12,618 nt of DNA from an uncultured Eubacteriales bacterium (GTDB lineage Bacteria; Bacillota; Clostridia; Oscillospirales; Oscillospiraceae). Position numbers and translations under genes: made by a program. The DNA lies in NCBI GenBank assembly GCA_900551495.1, contig URWG01000043.1:1-12618 (forward strand), read 5' to 3'. Below are positions 1 to 6,548 of the stretch, in pieces. A model generated the notes under the pieces. That model was not told where the DNA came from. It was given only the letters and a program-made list of their open reading frames with translations, and searched no databases. Numbering within the stretch: position 1 is the stretch's first letter; the number at the start of each line of letters is the position of its first letter.

Positions 1-12
1 CGTAGCACATGG

Positions 13-43
13 GATTCTTGATTAAATATTTTAATCAAGAATC
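13..43. repeat. Near-perfect 31-bp AT-rich palindrome
   Basis: The arms GATTCTTGATTAAA and TTTAATCAAGAATC are exact reverse complements (14 bp), separated by the three bases TAT. No T-run follows on either strand, so it does not look like an intrinsic terminator. It lies beyond the terminator of the DeoR gene, so it more probably belongs to whatever lies to the left. It could be an operator for a dimeric repressor, or an RNA hairpin. Its function is not shown by the sequence. Confidence 0.6.
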
Positions 44-48
44 AGTAT

Positions 49-78
49 AAAAAACGGTACCCGCCGCGGCGGGGACCG
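49..78 (-). terminator. Rho-independent terminator of the DeoR-family gene
   Basis: Read on the minus strand, CGGT (78-75) and CCCGC-type arms pair back onto 69-73/60-64 and 55-58. There is one A-G mismatch and a 4-base CGCG loop. The stem is followed directly by six U residues (A49-A54 on the plus strand). It begins 11 bases after the TAG stop of the DeoR gene, which is the expected place for its terminator. Confidence 0.8.
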
Positions 79-88
79 ATGGAAAAGC

Positions 89-871
89 CTATTTTTGTGA
101 CGGTGCGGTCAGCAGTCGGATGCCGGAGCTTTGAATCAGCTCTCGGTATTCCTCGGGAATGTCGTCGTTGGTGATGATCGTGTCGGCGTATTCCAGTCCG
201 CTCAAACGGAAGAACGCGGTCTTTCCGAATTTCGTGGAGTCGGCAACGACGATGACCTCCTGCGAGATCTTGCGGATCAGCTCAAGCGTCTGACATTCGA
301 GGACGTCGCCGACGGAAAAGCCTGCAAAATCGACGCCTGCCACGCTGATGTACGCCTGATTGATGTTCAGACCGACCAGCGCCTTCTGATACCACTCGCC
401 GTTGAGCATGAGGTAATCATAGTGCTTGTGCAGATAGCCGCCGGGGATGAAGATGTCGATGTTTCTGCTTTCGCTCAGGATCACCGCCGCGTCGATATTG
501 CCGGTAACGACCTTGATGTTGGAATTGAGCAGACTGTGCGAGATTTCGCGGCAGGTGTTGCCGTAGCCGAGCAGGACCCAGGAGTTCGGTGCGACATGGC
601 GCTCGACGATGCTGCCAAGCTCCGTCATTTTTTGCAGACGCTCGCTGTCGGGGCTGTAGGCAGAGGCAGGCTCGGTCTTCGGCACGGAGGTCCGCTGCAG
701 GGTCGCGCCGCCGTAGGTGCGGTAAAGGAAGCCTTCGTTTTCCAGCGTAATCAGGTCGCTTCGAATCGTGACCTTCGACACGCCGGTCAACGCGCTGAGC
801 GTCGGAATATCGACCACGCCGCGCTCGTTAAGGATTTCTTTGATCTTCATAAGTCGGATGGCTTTTACCAT
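89..871 (-). CDS. DeoR-family transcriptional repressor
   Basis: This is a DNA-binding regulator of 260 residues, the usual DeoR-family length. Residues 6-60 form the winged helix-turn-helix, with the family pattern around SALTGVSKVTIRSDL and GFLYRTYGGATL. Residues from about 75 to 250 form the sensor domain, related to sugar-phosphate isomerases. It shows the family blocks GYGNTCREI (near 102-110), VVTGNIDAAV, FIPGGYL, VADSTKFGKTAFF and DTIITND. Such proteins usually repress carbohydrate operons and release DNA when they bind a phosphorylated sugar. The start at 871 is favoured because GGAGAA lies about 7 bases upstream; the internal ATG at 850 would trim the N-terminus. The gene diverges from the split transketolase operon across 139 bp, so control of that operon and of itself is the natural inference. 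The inducer cannot be read from sequence. Confidence 0.93.
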   Translation of the reverse strand: MVKAIRLMKIKEILNERGVVDIPTLSALTGVSKVTIRSDLITLENEGFLYRTYGGATLQRTSVPKTEPASAYSPDSERLQKMTELGSIVERHVAPNSWVLLGYGNTCREISHSLLNSNIKVVTGNIDAAVILSESRNIDIFIPGGYLHKHYDYLMLNGEWYQKALVGLNINQAYISVAGVDFAGFSVGDVLECQTLELIRKISQEVIVVADSTKFGKTAFFRLSGLEYADTIITNDDIPEEYRELIQSSGIRLLTAPSQK

Positions 872-897
872 TGCAGTTCTCCAATCGTTTTTTCTTT

Positions 898-925
898 ATT
901 ATACCATTTGTTTTCAAATGTGCAA
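898..925 (-). promoter_or_regulatory. Sigma-A promoter of the DeoR gene with internal inverted repeat
   Basis: On the minus strand a perfect TATAAT -10 (903-898) lies 16 bases from a weak -35, TTGCAC (925-920). Between them is the inverted repeat CATTTG-TTTT-CAAATG (905-920), which fills the spacer and would make a good self-repression site for a dimeric regulator. A promoter for the rightward transketolase operon must lie in 905-1000, but I see no convincing -35/-10 pair there. The stretch 936-950 (TATATACAT) is the most likely -10 area. Confidence 0.6.
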
Positions 926-975
926 GAGAAAAGAAATATTTTATATACATAAAATTGAAAAAATTGAATTCAAGC

Positions 976-995
976 AAAAAATCAGAAAAAATCAG
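976..995 (+). repeat. Tandem 10-bp direct repeat in the transketolase leader
   Basis: The decamer AAAAAATCAG occurs twice head to tail without a gap, ending just before the ribosome site GGTGAGG (999-1005). Upstream, 951-968 also carries two ATTGAA copies. DeoR-family proteins often bind direct repeats, so this may be part of the operator. It may also be a simple A-rich enhancer of ribosome loading. Confidence 0.45.
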
Positions 996-1010
996 TAAGG
1001 TGAGGAAAAG

Positions 1011-1838
1011 ATGAATGTTTCGGAATTAAGAAAAAAAGCAATCGAGGTGCGCATGGGCGCGATCACGCTGGCGCATCGGTCGAAGGGGCATATCGGCGGA
1101 ACGCTGTCCAGCGCGGACCTTCTGACGGCGATCTATTACCGCTACCTTCGCTTTGACCCGAAAAATCCGCGCGACCCCGACCGCGACCGCTTCATCCTTT
1201 CCAAGGGGCACACCTGCGAGGGCTACCTTTGGATCTTGTCGGACTGCGGCTTCTTCGAGAAATCGGAATTGGAGCAGTTTAATTGCTTCCGCTCCCGCCT
1301 GATGGCGCATCCGAGCAGTGCCATTGACGGCGTTGACTTCAGCACGGGTGCACTGGGGCACGGGCTGTCGCTCGGCTGCGGTGTGGCGCTGGGCGCAAAG
1401 AAGAACGGCCGCAGCTTTGATACCTATGTGGTGATGGGCGACGGCGAGACGGACGAAGGCTCTGTTTGGGAGGCGGCGATGTTTGCCTCCGCGAACGGTT
1501 TGGACAATCTCTATGCGATCGTTGATCGCAACCGTATGCAGATCAGCGGCGGGACGGAGGACGTGATGCCGCTGGAGCCGTATGCCGATAAATGGCGCTC
1601 CTTCGGCTTCGACGTCCTGCAAATCGACGGAAACGACATGGAGCAGATCGTCGCCGCGCTGGATGAGCTGCATCGGAGAACGGGAAAACCGAAGCTGATT
1701 ATTGCCGATACGCTGAAGGGCAAGGGCGTTTCCTATATGGAGGGGAATGTCGCATGGCACCACGGCTCGCCGGACGATCGGCAGTATCGGATCGCAATGG
1801 AGGATCTTGAAAAAGCAAGGGAGGCGTTGAATCAATGA
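1011..1838 (+). CDS. Transketolase, N-terminal (TPP-binding) subunit
   Basis: This is one half of a split transketolase, 275 residues against about 660 for the fused enzyme. With its partner it moves two-carbon ketol units between sugar phosphates in the cytosol, using thiamine pyrophosphate. Visible landmarks are HRSKGHIGG (about 23-31), LSKGHTCEGYLW (63-74), the HPSSAIDG/STGALGHGLSLGCG loop (about 101-124), and the Mg/TPP motif GDGETDEGSVWEAA at 143-156 with the closing N near 173. The late HHGSPDD segment also fits the family. GGTGAGG precedes the ATG at 1011. Its stop overlaps the next start as ATGA, so the two subunits are translationally coupled. Split pairs are common in Firmicutes and Archaea. 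Because a repressor is attached, it may be a substrate-specific pentose or apulose-type enzyme rather than the housekeeping one. Confidence 0.95.
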   Translation: MNVSELRKKAIEVRMGAITLAHRSKGHIGGTLSSADLLTAIYYRYLRFDPKNPRDPDRDRFILSKGHTCEGYLWILSDCGFFEKSELEQFNCFRSRLMAHPSSAIDGVDFSTGALGHGLSLGCGVALGAKKNGRSFDTYVVMGDGETDEGSVWEAAMFASANGLDNLYAIVDRNRMQISGGTEDVMPLEPYADKWRSFGFDVLQIDGNDMEQIVAALDELHRRTGKPKLIIADTLKGKGVSYMEGNVAWHHGSPDDRQYRIAMEDLEKAREALNQ

Positions 1839-2782
1839 AAGAGGCGGCTTTGCGCAGTGTGACGGCGGATATACTGGAGGAGTTTGCGAAAGAGAACCGT
1901 AAGATCATGGTCTTCACCTCCGACGCGACCGGCTCGGCGGGTCTGAACGCCTTTGCGCAGCATTATCCGGACAAGTTAGTGGAAATGGGCATTGCCGAGC
2001 AGAATGAGGTCAGCGTGGCATCGGCGCTTTCGTCTTGCGGCTTTACGTCCATCGTCTGCGCACCAGCGGCGTTCATGTCCACGCGTGCGCTGGAGCAGGT
2101 GAAGATCGATGCGGCGTATGCAAATGCGAACGTCAAGATCATCGGAATCAGCGGCGGCTTGAGCTACGGCACCTCGGGGACGACGCACCATGCCATTACG
2201 GACTTGGCTGCCATCGTGCCGATGGAAAACATTCGGGTGCTGCTGCCTGCCGACAGCGTGCAGATGCGCTGGGTGATGCGGGAGCTGGTGGAAAGCACGG
2301 GTCCCTATTATGTGCGGATCGGTCGGAATCCTGTGCCGAAAATCTATGAAGACGGTACGGAATTTGAGATCGGGAAAGCGGTTACGGTGCGCGAGGGCAC
2401 GGACCTGACGATCATCGCGGCGGGCGAGACGCTCAGCCACGCGGTCCGCGCCGCCGACCGACTGAAGGAGCGCGGCATCGGCGCGAGAGTGCTGGATATG
2501 TTCAGCGTGAAGCCGATGGACAGGGAAGCAGTGCTGGCAGCCGCGAATCAAACGGGACGGATCCTCGTCGTCGAGGAGCACACCGAGGCGGGCGGTATCG
2601 GATCGCTGGTTTCCCAAATCACCGCGGAGTGCTGCCCGATTCCCGTGCGGTGCCTCGGAATTCCGAGCGAGAATCACGTTACCGGAAGCGACAAGGAGCT
2701 GTTCCGCTACTACGGCTTGGATGCCGAGGGGATCGAGCAGTCGGTCACGGCATTTTTACGCGAAACTGCGGCGTTTAGTTGA
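1835..2782 (+). CDS. Transketolase, C-terminal subunit
   Basis: This is the second half of the split transketolase, 315 residues. It has the pyrimidine-binding domain (about 1-170) and the C-terminal transketolase domain (about 185-310). The motif MGIAEQNEVSVA puts the conserved catalytic glutamate at residue 55; in this family it activates the thiamine ring. YVRIGRNPVP, the LTIIAAGETLSHAVRAA block and LVVEEHTEAGGIGSLV are standard family segments. The start is the ATG that overlaps the preceding stop by 4 bp, and the ribosome site AAGGGAGG lies inside the end of the first gene. Its own stop (2780-2782) overlaps the stop of the convergent AraC gene, so no separate terminator fits between them. 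Confidence 0.95.
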   Translation: MKEAALRSVTADILEEFAKENRKIMVFTSDATGSAGLNAFAQHYPDKLVEMGIAEQNEVSVASALSSCGFTSIVCAPAAFMSTRALEQVKIDAAYANANVKIIGISGGLSYGTSGTTHHAITDLAAIVPMENIRVLLPADSVQMRWVMRELVESTGPYYVRIGRNPVPKIYEDGTEFEIGKAVTVREGTDLTIIAAGETLSHAVRAADRLKERGIGARVLDMFSVKPMDREAVLAAANQTGRILVVEEHTEAGGIGSLVSQITAECCPIPVRCLGIPSENHVTGSDKELFRYYGLDAEGIEQSVTAFLRETAAFS

Positions 2783-2832
2783 CCGTGCGCCCCGCCATGA
2801 GCTTCAGCAGCTCCGACGGGAGAACGCCGCAG
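2766..2832. repeat. Nested inverted repeat across two convergent stop codons
   Basis: CTGCGGCGTT (2766-2775) and AACGCCGCAG (2823-2832) are exact complements 47 bases apart. Inside them CCCG (2791-2794) pairs with CGGG (2817-2820), and inside that GAGCT (2799-2803) pairs with AGCTC (2809-2813). The three stems are compatible with one folded RNA on either strand. No U-tract follows on either side. It covers the end of the transketolase gene and the end of the AraC gene, so it may help end or protect both messages. Confidence 0.5.
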
Positions 2833-3578
2833 AGCTTGTGGAACTCCTTCAGATAATGCGACTGGTCGTAGTAATTCAGCTCATAGGGCGTCAGCCCGTT
2901 TTTGCCGCCCGCGCCGGAGAGCAGCGAGTACAGCGCATTCTGAAAGCGGAGAATACGGGAAAACATCTTGGGCGAGCACCCGACCTTTTCCGTAAAGAGC
3001 TGGTAAATGTAGCGGGAGGACAGACCGCTCTGCTCGGAAAGCTCCCTTTCCGTGGCGGTGCAGTTGGACAGCATGATCAGCGAGATCAGCCGATCAATGT
3101 GCGGTGCAAGCGGCACAAAGCGGAACCGTTCGGCGAAATACGCCGGAAGGAGAGAGAGCACATCCGTGTGCCCGTCGGCATCTCGGAGCGCGGCGTGGAG
3201 GCTTTCTATATTCGAGAATACCTCGGCGGCGGGAAGAACGCGGTCGGAAAAGCGCGGCACCTGCGCAAACAGATGATACACCGCGTAGGACGCATAGGGC
3301 GAGAGCTTGACGGAGTAGTAGTCGCCCTGCGGAAGCCGCAGCTGCTGCCCCGAAGCGATCACGGGCGTGAGAAGCAGTGGCTTGAACTCCGCTGCCGTCG
3401 AAAACAGAACGGCGGAGGCATAATCTGCGACCAACCGAATCTCGCTGTCCTGCGGAATGCGGAAGGAGGCGGTGTATAAAACGAATCTTCCGTTGTTATA
3501 GCGCACTCTCTTGAAATTCTCCGCTGCTGCAAAGCAGAACGGCTGTAGAGAGATCATGCTGATCTTTGTGTCGAACAT
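2775..3578 (-). CDS. AraC-family transcriptional regulator
   Basis: The protein has 267 residues. The C-terminal third is an AraC-type double helix-turn-helix. The first helix pair is near TERELSEQSGLSSRYIYQLF, followed by GCSPKMFSRILRFQNAL. The second is GLTPYELNYYDQSHYLKEF, ending in the family closing HKLCGVLPSEL. The N-terminal roughly 150 residues form a sensing domain that I cannot place in a named family. It has no predicted membrane segment, so the protein is cytosolic. The start at 3578 is preceded by AGGCAGGA on the minus strand. It diverges from the ABC importer operon across 259 bp and is therefore the likely activator or repressor of the importer, responding to the imported compound or a product of it. 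Its 3' end overlaps the convergent transketolase gene by 8 bp. Confidence 0.92.
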   Translation of the reverse strand: MFDTKISMISLQPFCFAAAENFKRVRYNNGRFVLYTASFRIPQDSEIRLVADYASAVLFSTAAEFKPLLLTPVIASGQQLRLPQGDYYSVKLSPYASYAVYHLFAQVPRFSDRVLPAAEVFSNIESLHAALRDADGHTDVLSLLPAYFAERFRFVPLAPHIDRLISLIMLSNCTATERELSEQSGLSSRYIYQLFTEKVGCSPKMFSRILRFQNALYSLLSGAGGKNGLTPYELNYYDQSHYLKEFHKLCGVLPSELLKLMAGRTVN

Positions 3579-3617
3579 GGCGGATTCCTGCCTTTCAAGC
3601 TTTCATTATTTAACAAT

Positions 3618-3654
3618 ATTATACAGAACAAAAACGAAAAAATCAAATTATTTG
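3618..3654 (-). promoter_or_regulatory. Sigma-A promoter of the AraC-family gene
   Basis: On the minus strand TTGATT (3646-3641) is followed after 17 bases by a perfect TATAAT (3623-3618), giving a start near 3611 and a leader of about 33 bases. The small palindrome CAAAT-T-ATTTG (3644-3654) overlaps the -35 and could be a control site. A CTTTCA direct repeat with 8-bp period lies in the leader (3592-3597, 3600-3605). Confidence 0.72.
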
Positions 3655-3666
3655 TCGAACTTTTTC

Positions 3667-3694
3667 TAAAAGCAAGAAGTACATCTTGTTTTTA
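3667..3694. promoter_or_regulatory. Candidate operator: 28-bp imperfect palindrome
   Basis: The core CAAGAAGTACATCTTG (3673-3688) is a 16-bp palindrome with one mismatched pair. It extends outward through TAAAA/TTTTA arms to 3667 and 3694, with 12 of 14 base pairs symmetric. It touches the -35 hexamer of the rightward importer promoter (3691-3696), so a protein bound here would block or position RNA polymerase. Most AraC proteins prefer direct repeats, so another dimeric regulator is also possible. Confidence 0.6.
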
Positions 3695-3719
3695 CTATAA
3701 AAAGAAGAAACAATATACT
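3691..3719 (+). promoter_or_regulatory. Sigma-A promoter of the ABC importer operon
   Basis: TTTACT (3691-3696) and TATACT (3714-3719) are 17 bases apart, matching 4 of 6 and 5 of 6 consensus positions. The predicted start is near 3726, leaving a leader of about 112 bases before the first ATG. Confidence 0.7.
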
Positions 3720-3767
3720 ATCATACAGAAAGTTGATAATGAGATGAAACAAACGATAAATCCGATA

Positions 3768-3800
3768 CCGCTTTGCCGGGAGACACAAGCGGCACGGCAA
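3768..3800 (+). promoter_or_regulatory. Two mutually exclusive small hairpins in the importer leader
   Basis: CCGCTT (3768-3773) can pair with AAGCGG (3787-3792), and TTGCCG (3773-3778) can pair with CGGCAA (3795-3800). The two stems interlock, so only one can form well at a time. They lie about 30 bases upstream of the ribosome site GGGGGAG. Six-bp stems arise by chance, so a regulatory role is only a suggestion. Confidence 0.25.
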
Positions 3801-3837
3801 CAGAGCAGAAAACCGAAACGCTGGGGGAGTTGTTCGT

Positions 3838-4713
3838 ATGTACTATGAAACCTTAGTTCAGGGCATCGTCATTGGCTGTATCTACGGTCTGACGGCGCTC
3901 GGAGTTAACATTATCTTCGGCATTATGAAGATCGTCAACTGGGCGAACGGCTCCCTCCTGATGATCAGTATGTATATCATCTACTGGGCGGTAACGCTCC
4001 TCGGCATCAACCCCTATTTAGCGATCCTGATTGCCGCGCCGATCATGTTCGGCTTCGGCTATTTGTTCCAGCATACCGTCATCCGCCCGCTGTATCTGAG
4101 AGAAACCGATAAAAACCCGTACGGCTTGCTCCTGTGTACCGCCGGTCTCGGAATTGCGCTGGAAAACATTACGCTGATGATCTTCAAGTCCACCCCGCAT
4201 ACGATCAAGATGAGCATTTCTCAGACCTACATTGACGTGGGCTTCGGCGCTTCGGTCAGCTTAGTCAAGGTCATCGGCGCGCTGCTTGCGATCGCCACGA
4301 CGCTGGGACTGTGGCTCTTCATGACAAAGACCTATGCCGGCAGAGCCTTGCGTGCCACGGCGCAGGACCGTGATGCCGCGCGGCTCATGGGCATCAATGT
4401 GCTGCGGTATTACGATGTGGCGTTCGGCATCGGCTGCGGAATCTGCGCGATCGCCGGCTGCGTGTATTCCACCTTCTATTCGATCGCTCCCGCGAGCGGC
4501 GTAACGGTCGGCAACAAGGCGTTTATCATCCTCGTTTTGGGCGGCATCGAGAGCATACCCGGCTGTCTGCTGGCAGGCGTGATCCTCGGTTTGGTGGAGT
4601 CCTACGGCGCGATGCTGTTTAATTCCTACATCGGACAAATGCTCTGCTTTGCGGTATTCGTCGCGGTGCTGTTCTTCAAGCCGAGCGGTCTGTTCGGCAA
4701 AAAGGCACGTTGA
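3838..4713 (+). CDS. livH: Branched-chain amino-acid-type ABC transporter permease LivH
   Basis: This is an inner-membrane permease of 291 residues, the usual LivH length, and one of two channel subunits of a HAAT-family importer. The N-terminal block GIVIGCIYGLTALGVNIIFGIMKIVNWANG is split here by an almost invariant family pattern (about 9-38). RALRATAQDRDAARLMGIN (about 169-187) is the cytoplasmic coupling region. LVLGGIESIPGCLLAG (about 228-243) is the second family signature. About eight hydrophobic segments are visible. GGGGGAG lies about 8 bases before the ATG. It is the first gene of the operon and is followed after 15 bases by LivM. The substrate cannot be told: members also move urea, short amides and aromatic compounds. 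Confidence 0.93.
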   Translation: MYYETLVQGIVIGCIYGLTALGVNIIFGIMKIVNWANGSLLMISMYIIYWAVTLLGINPYLAILIAAPIMFGFGYLFQHTVIRPLYLRETDKNPYGLLLCTAGLGIALENITLMIFKSTPHTIKMSISQTYIDVGFGASVSLVKVIGALLAIATTLGLWLFMTKTYAGRALRATAQDRDAARLMGINVLRYYDVAFGIGCGICAIAGCVYSTFYSIAPASGVTVGNKAFIILVLGGIESIPGCLLAGVILGLVESYGAMLFNSYIGQMLCFAVFVAVLFFKPSGLFGKKAR

Positions 4714-4728
4714 GACGGAGGAAGAGAA

Positions 4729-5748
4729 ATGATACATACCAAAAAAACTTCAAAGCTGCTGAAATACGGTCTTTTGCTTCTTCTTGTGCTTGCGGCGCTG
4801 TTCGTCCCGACGATGGTCAATAACTACTACCTCAGCATTTTTATTGAGGTCGTCCTCTATGCCTACCTTGCCTCCGCGTGGAATATTCTCGGCGGCTTTG
4901 CGGGTCAGTTTTCCCTTGGGCACGCGCTGTACATCGGCATCGGCGCCTATACCACGACGGTGCTTGCGAATAACTGGGGCATCTCCCCGTGGATCGGAAT
5001 GCTGGCGGGCGGCGTTTTGGCAACGCTGATCGGCTTGCTTGTCGGTATTCCGACCTTCAAGCTGAGCGGAACCTTCTACACGCTGGCGTCGCTCGCGCTG
5101 TGTACCATTATGATGTTGGTGTTCCAGAGCACAAAGAGCATCGGCGGTATCAAGATCGGCGGCGCGACGGGACTGCAATTAAAGACGGTGCAGGGCAACA
5201 ACTTTTGGATGATGCAGTTTACGGACCGAATCTATTATTACTATGTATTTCTCGGCTTCCTTGTTCTGATGCTCCTGCTGTGCTATTGGATCAAGCGCTC
5301 GAAGATCGGCTATCAGCTTTCTGCGGTCGCCAACGATCAGCTCGCGGCGGAGGCGCTCGGCGTCAACTCCCGCAAGCTGAAGCTGAAGGCAATGGCAATC
5401 AGCACCTTCACCTCCGCTATCGGCGGTACGCTTTATGCGCAGTTCGTTATGGCGTGCAGCCCCGTGAAGCTCTTCGGCGAGGCGCTGTCCGACGAAATGG
5501 TCATTATTGCCCTCATCGGCGGCAAGGGTATGATCCTCGGACCGACCATCGGCTCGATTATTATCCGCCCGCTGTCCCAGCTTACGACGGCGCTGGTCGG
5601 CGGACAGGTCCCCGGTCTGCACCTTGCAATTTACGGAACGCTGCTGGTCGTATGTATCCGCTTCTTCCCGAACGGCGTCTATCCGCTGCTGGTAAAGCTG
5701 GTCCGCAAGGTGAAGCGGGGGCTGACGAAGAATACGGCGCGTTCTTGA
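4729..5748 (+). CDS. livM: Branched-chain amino-acid-type ABC transporter permease LivM
   Basis: This is the second membrane channel subunit, 339 residues. The family signatures AWNILGGFAGQFSLGHALYI (about 49-68) and IGAYTTTVLANNWG follow several N-terminal hydrophobic segments. The coupling region is SAVANDQLAAEALGVNSRKLKLKA (about 198-221; the central AANDxxAAEALGV-type pattern is clear). The C-terminal LIGGKGMILGPTIGSIIIRP segment also fits. A GGAGGAAG ribosome site sits 5 bases before ATG 4729, inside the 15-bp gap after LivH. It works as a heterodimer with LivH and is driven by the LivG and LivF ATPases downstream. Confidence 0.93.
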   Translation: MIHTKKTSKLLKYGLLLLLVLAALFVPTMVNNYYLSIFIEVVLYAYLASAWNILGGFAGQFSLGHALYIGIGAYTTTVLANNWGISPWIGMLAGGVLATLIGLLVGIPTFKLSGTFYTLASLALCTIMMLVFQSTKSIGGIKIGGATGLQLKTVQGNNFWMMQFTDRIYYYYVFLGFLVLMLLLCYWIKRSKIGYQLSAVANDQLAAEALGVNSRKLKLKAMAISTFTSAIGGTLYAQFVMACSPVKLFGEALSDEMVIIALIGGKGMILGPTIGSIIIRPLSQLTTALVGGQVPGLHLAIYGTLLVVCIRFFPNGVYPLLVKLVRKVKRGLTKNTARS

Positions 5749-5764
5749 AAGGAGGCGGCTGATC

Positions 5765-6490
5765 GTGGAAATTTTGAAAACAGAGCACTTGTCCAAGCAC
5801 TTCGGCGGCTTGAAGGCGGTGAACGACTTCAGCCTCAGCGTGGAGAAAAACACGATTCACGGCTTGATCGGACCCAACGGCGCCGGAAAAACGACGTTTT
5901 TCAGTGTGATCTCCGGCTTTGAGGCGCCGACCTCCGGCAAGATTTATTTGGAGGGCGAGGAGATCACGGGAAACAAGCCCTATGTGCTGTGCAAGCGCGG
6001 TCTTGTCCGTACCTATCAGATCGTGAAGCCCTTCAAGGGTATGACCACGCTGGATAACGCGATGGTCGGCAGCTTTGTCCACACCAATAACGCCGCGCAC
6101 GCCAAGGAAAAGGCAATGCAGGCGCTGAAGCTGACACATTTGGACCATAAGGCGGACGTTCAGGGCGGCTCGCTGAACCTGTGCGAGCAGAAGCGCCTTG
6201 AGGTTGCGCGCGCCCTTGCCAGCTCCCCGAAGGTCCTCCTGCTCGATGAGGTCATGGCAGGCTTGAACCCCTCGGAGGTCAGCGAGGTGATGGACATGAT
6301 TTTGGAAATTAAGGAGGCGGGAGTTACCATCGTCATTATCGAACACATCATGCAGGCAATTATGAACATCTCGGATCGGATCTCCGTTTTGAACTTCGGA
6401 CAGAAGATCGCGGAGGGAACTCCGGCGGAGATCGCAAACGACCCGAACGTGATCGCCGCCTATCTCGGCTCGGAATACACCCGCACATAA
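5765..6490 (+). CDS. livG: ABC transporter ATP-binding protein LivG
   Basis: This is a cytosolic ATPase subunit of the importer, 241 residues. Walker A is GPNGAGKT (36-43), the Q-loop glutamine is Q85 in RTYQIVKPF, Walker B is VLLLDE with D161/E162, and the switch histidine is H194 in IIEH. The C-loop is atypical: SLNLCEQKRLEVARAL (136-151) replaces the LSxGQ signature. From memory of the family, a LivG branch with an LTLxxRKRLE-type C-loop exists, so this is probably a subfamily trait and not damage. The MAGLNPSE segment is typical of LivG. The start is GTG at 5765 with AAAGGAGG about 10 bases upstream; an in-frame ATG is not better placed. It follows LivM by 16 bp. Confidence 0.92.
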   Translation: MEILKTEHLSKHFGGLKAVNDFSLSVEKNTIHGLIGPNGAGKTTFFSVISGFEAPTSGKIYLEGEEITGNKPYVLCKRGLVRTYQIVKPFKGMTTLDNAMVGSFVHTNNAAHAKEKAMQALKLTHLDHKADVQGGSLNLCEQKRLEVARALASSPKVLLLDEVMAGLNPSEVSEVMDMILEIKEAGVTIVIIEHIMQAIMNISDRISVLNFGQKIAEGTPAEIANDPNVIAAYLGSEYTRT

Positions 6491-6531
6491 GGAAGAATAT
6501 ACCGTCATTCACTGCTCAGGCAGAAAAAATT

Positions 6532-6548
6532 AAAGGAGAATGAAAATG
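6532..6548 (+). promoter_or_regulatory. Ribosome site that decides the receptor gene start
   Basis: AAAGGAG (6532-6538) leaves only one base before the first ATG (6540) but seven before the second ATG (6546). The second is therefore the functional start, giving the N-terminus MKLKKALAF. The 55-bp gap before it also holds a 4-bp CTGC/GCAG hairpin of no clear meaning. Confidence 0.7.

Noticed and set aside
1026..1835. Minus-strand open frame opposite the transketolase N-terminal subunit
   Set aside because: The plus strand encodes an unmistakable TPP enzyme. The opposite frame has low-complexity Arg/Ala/Val-rich content and no motif.
3686..3719. TTGTTT as -35 for TATACT
   Set aside because: The spacing would be 22 bases. 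TTTACT at 3691-3696 gives the proper 17.
3768..3800. H-type pseudoknot riboswitch in the importer leader
   Set aside because: The connecting loops would be 0 and 2 bases, too short to cross the stems. The two stems can only be alternatives.
6510..6531. Hairpin CTGC-TCAG-GCAG followed by an A-run as a terminator before the receptor gene
   Set aside because: The stem is 4 bp only, and the following run is A, not T, on the transcribed sense.
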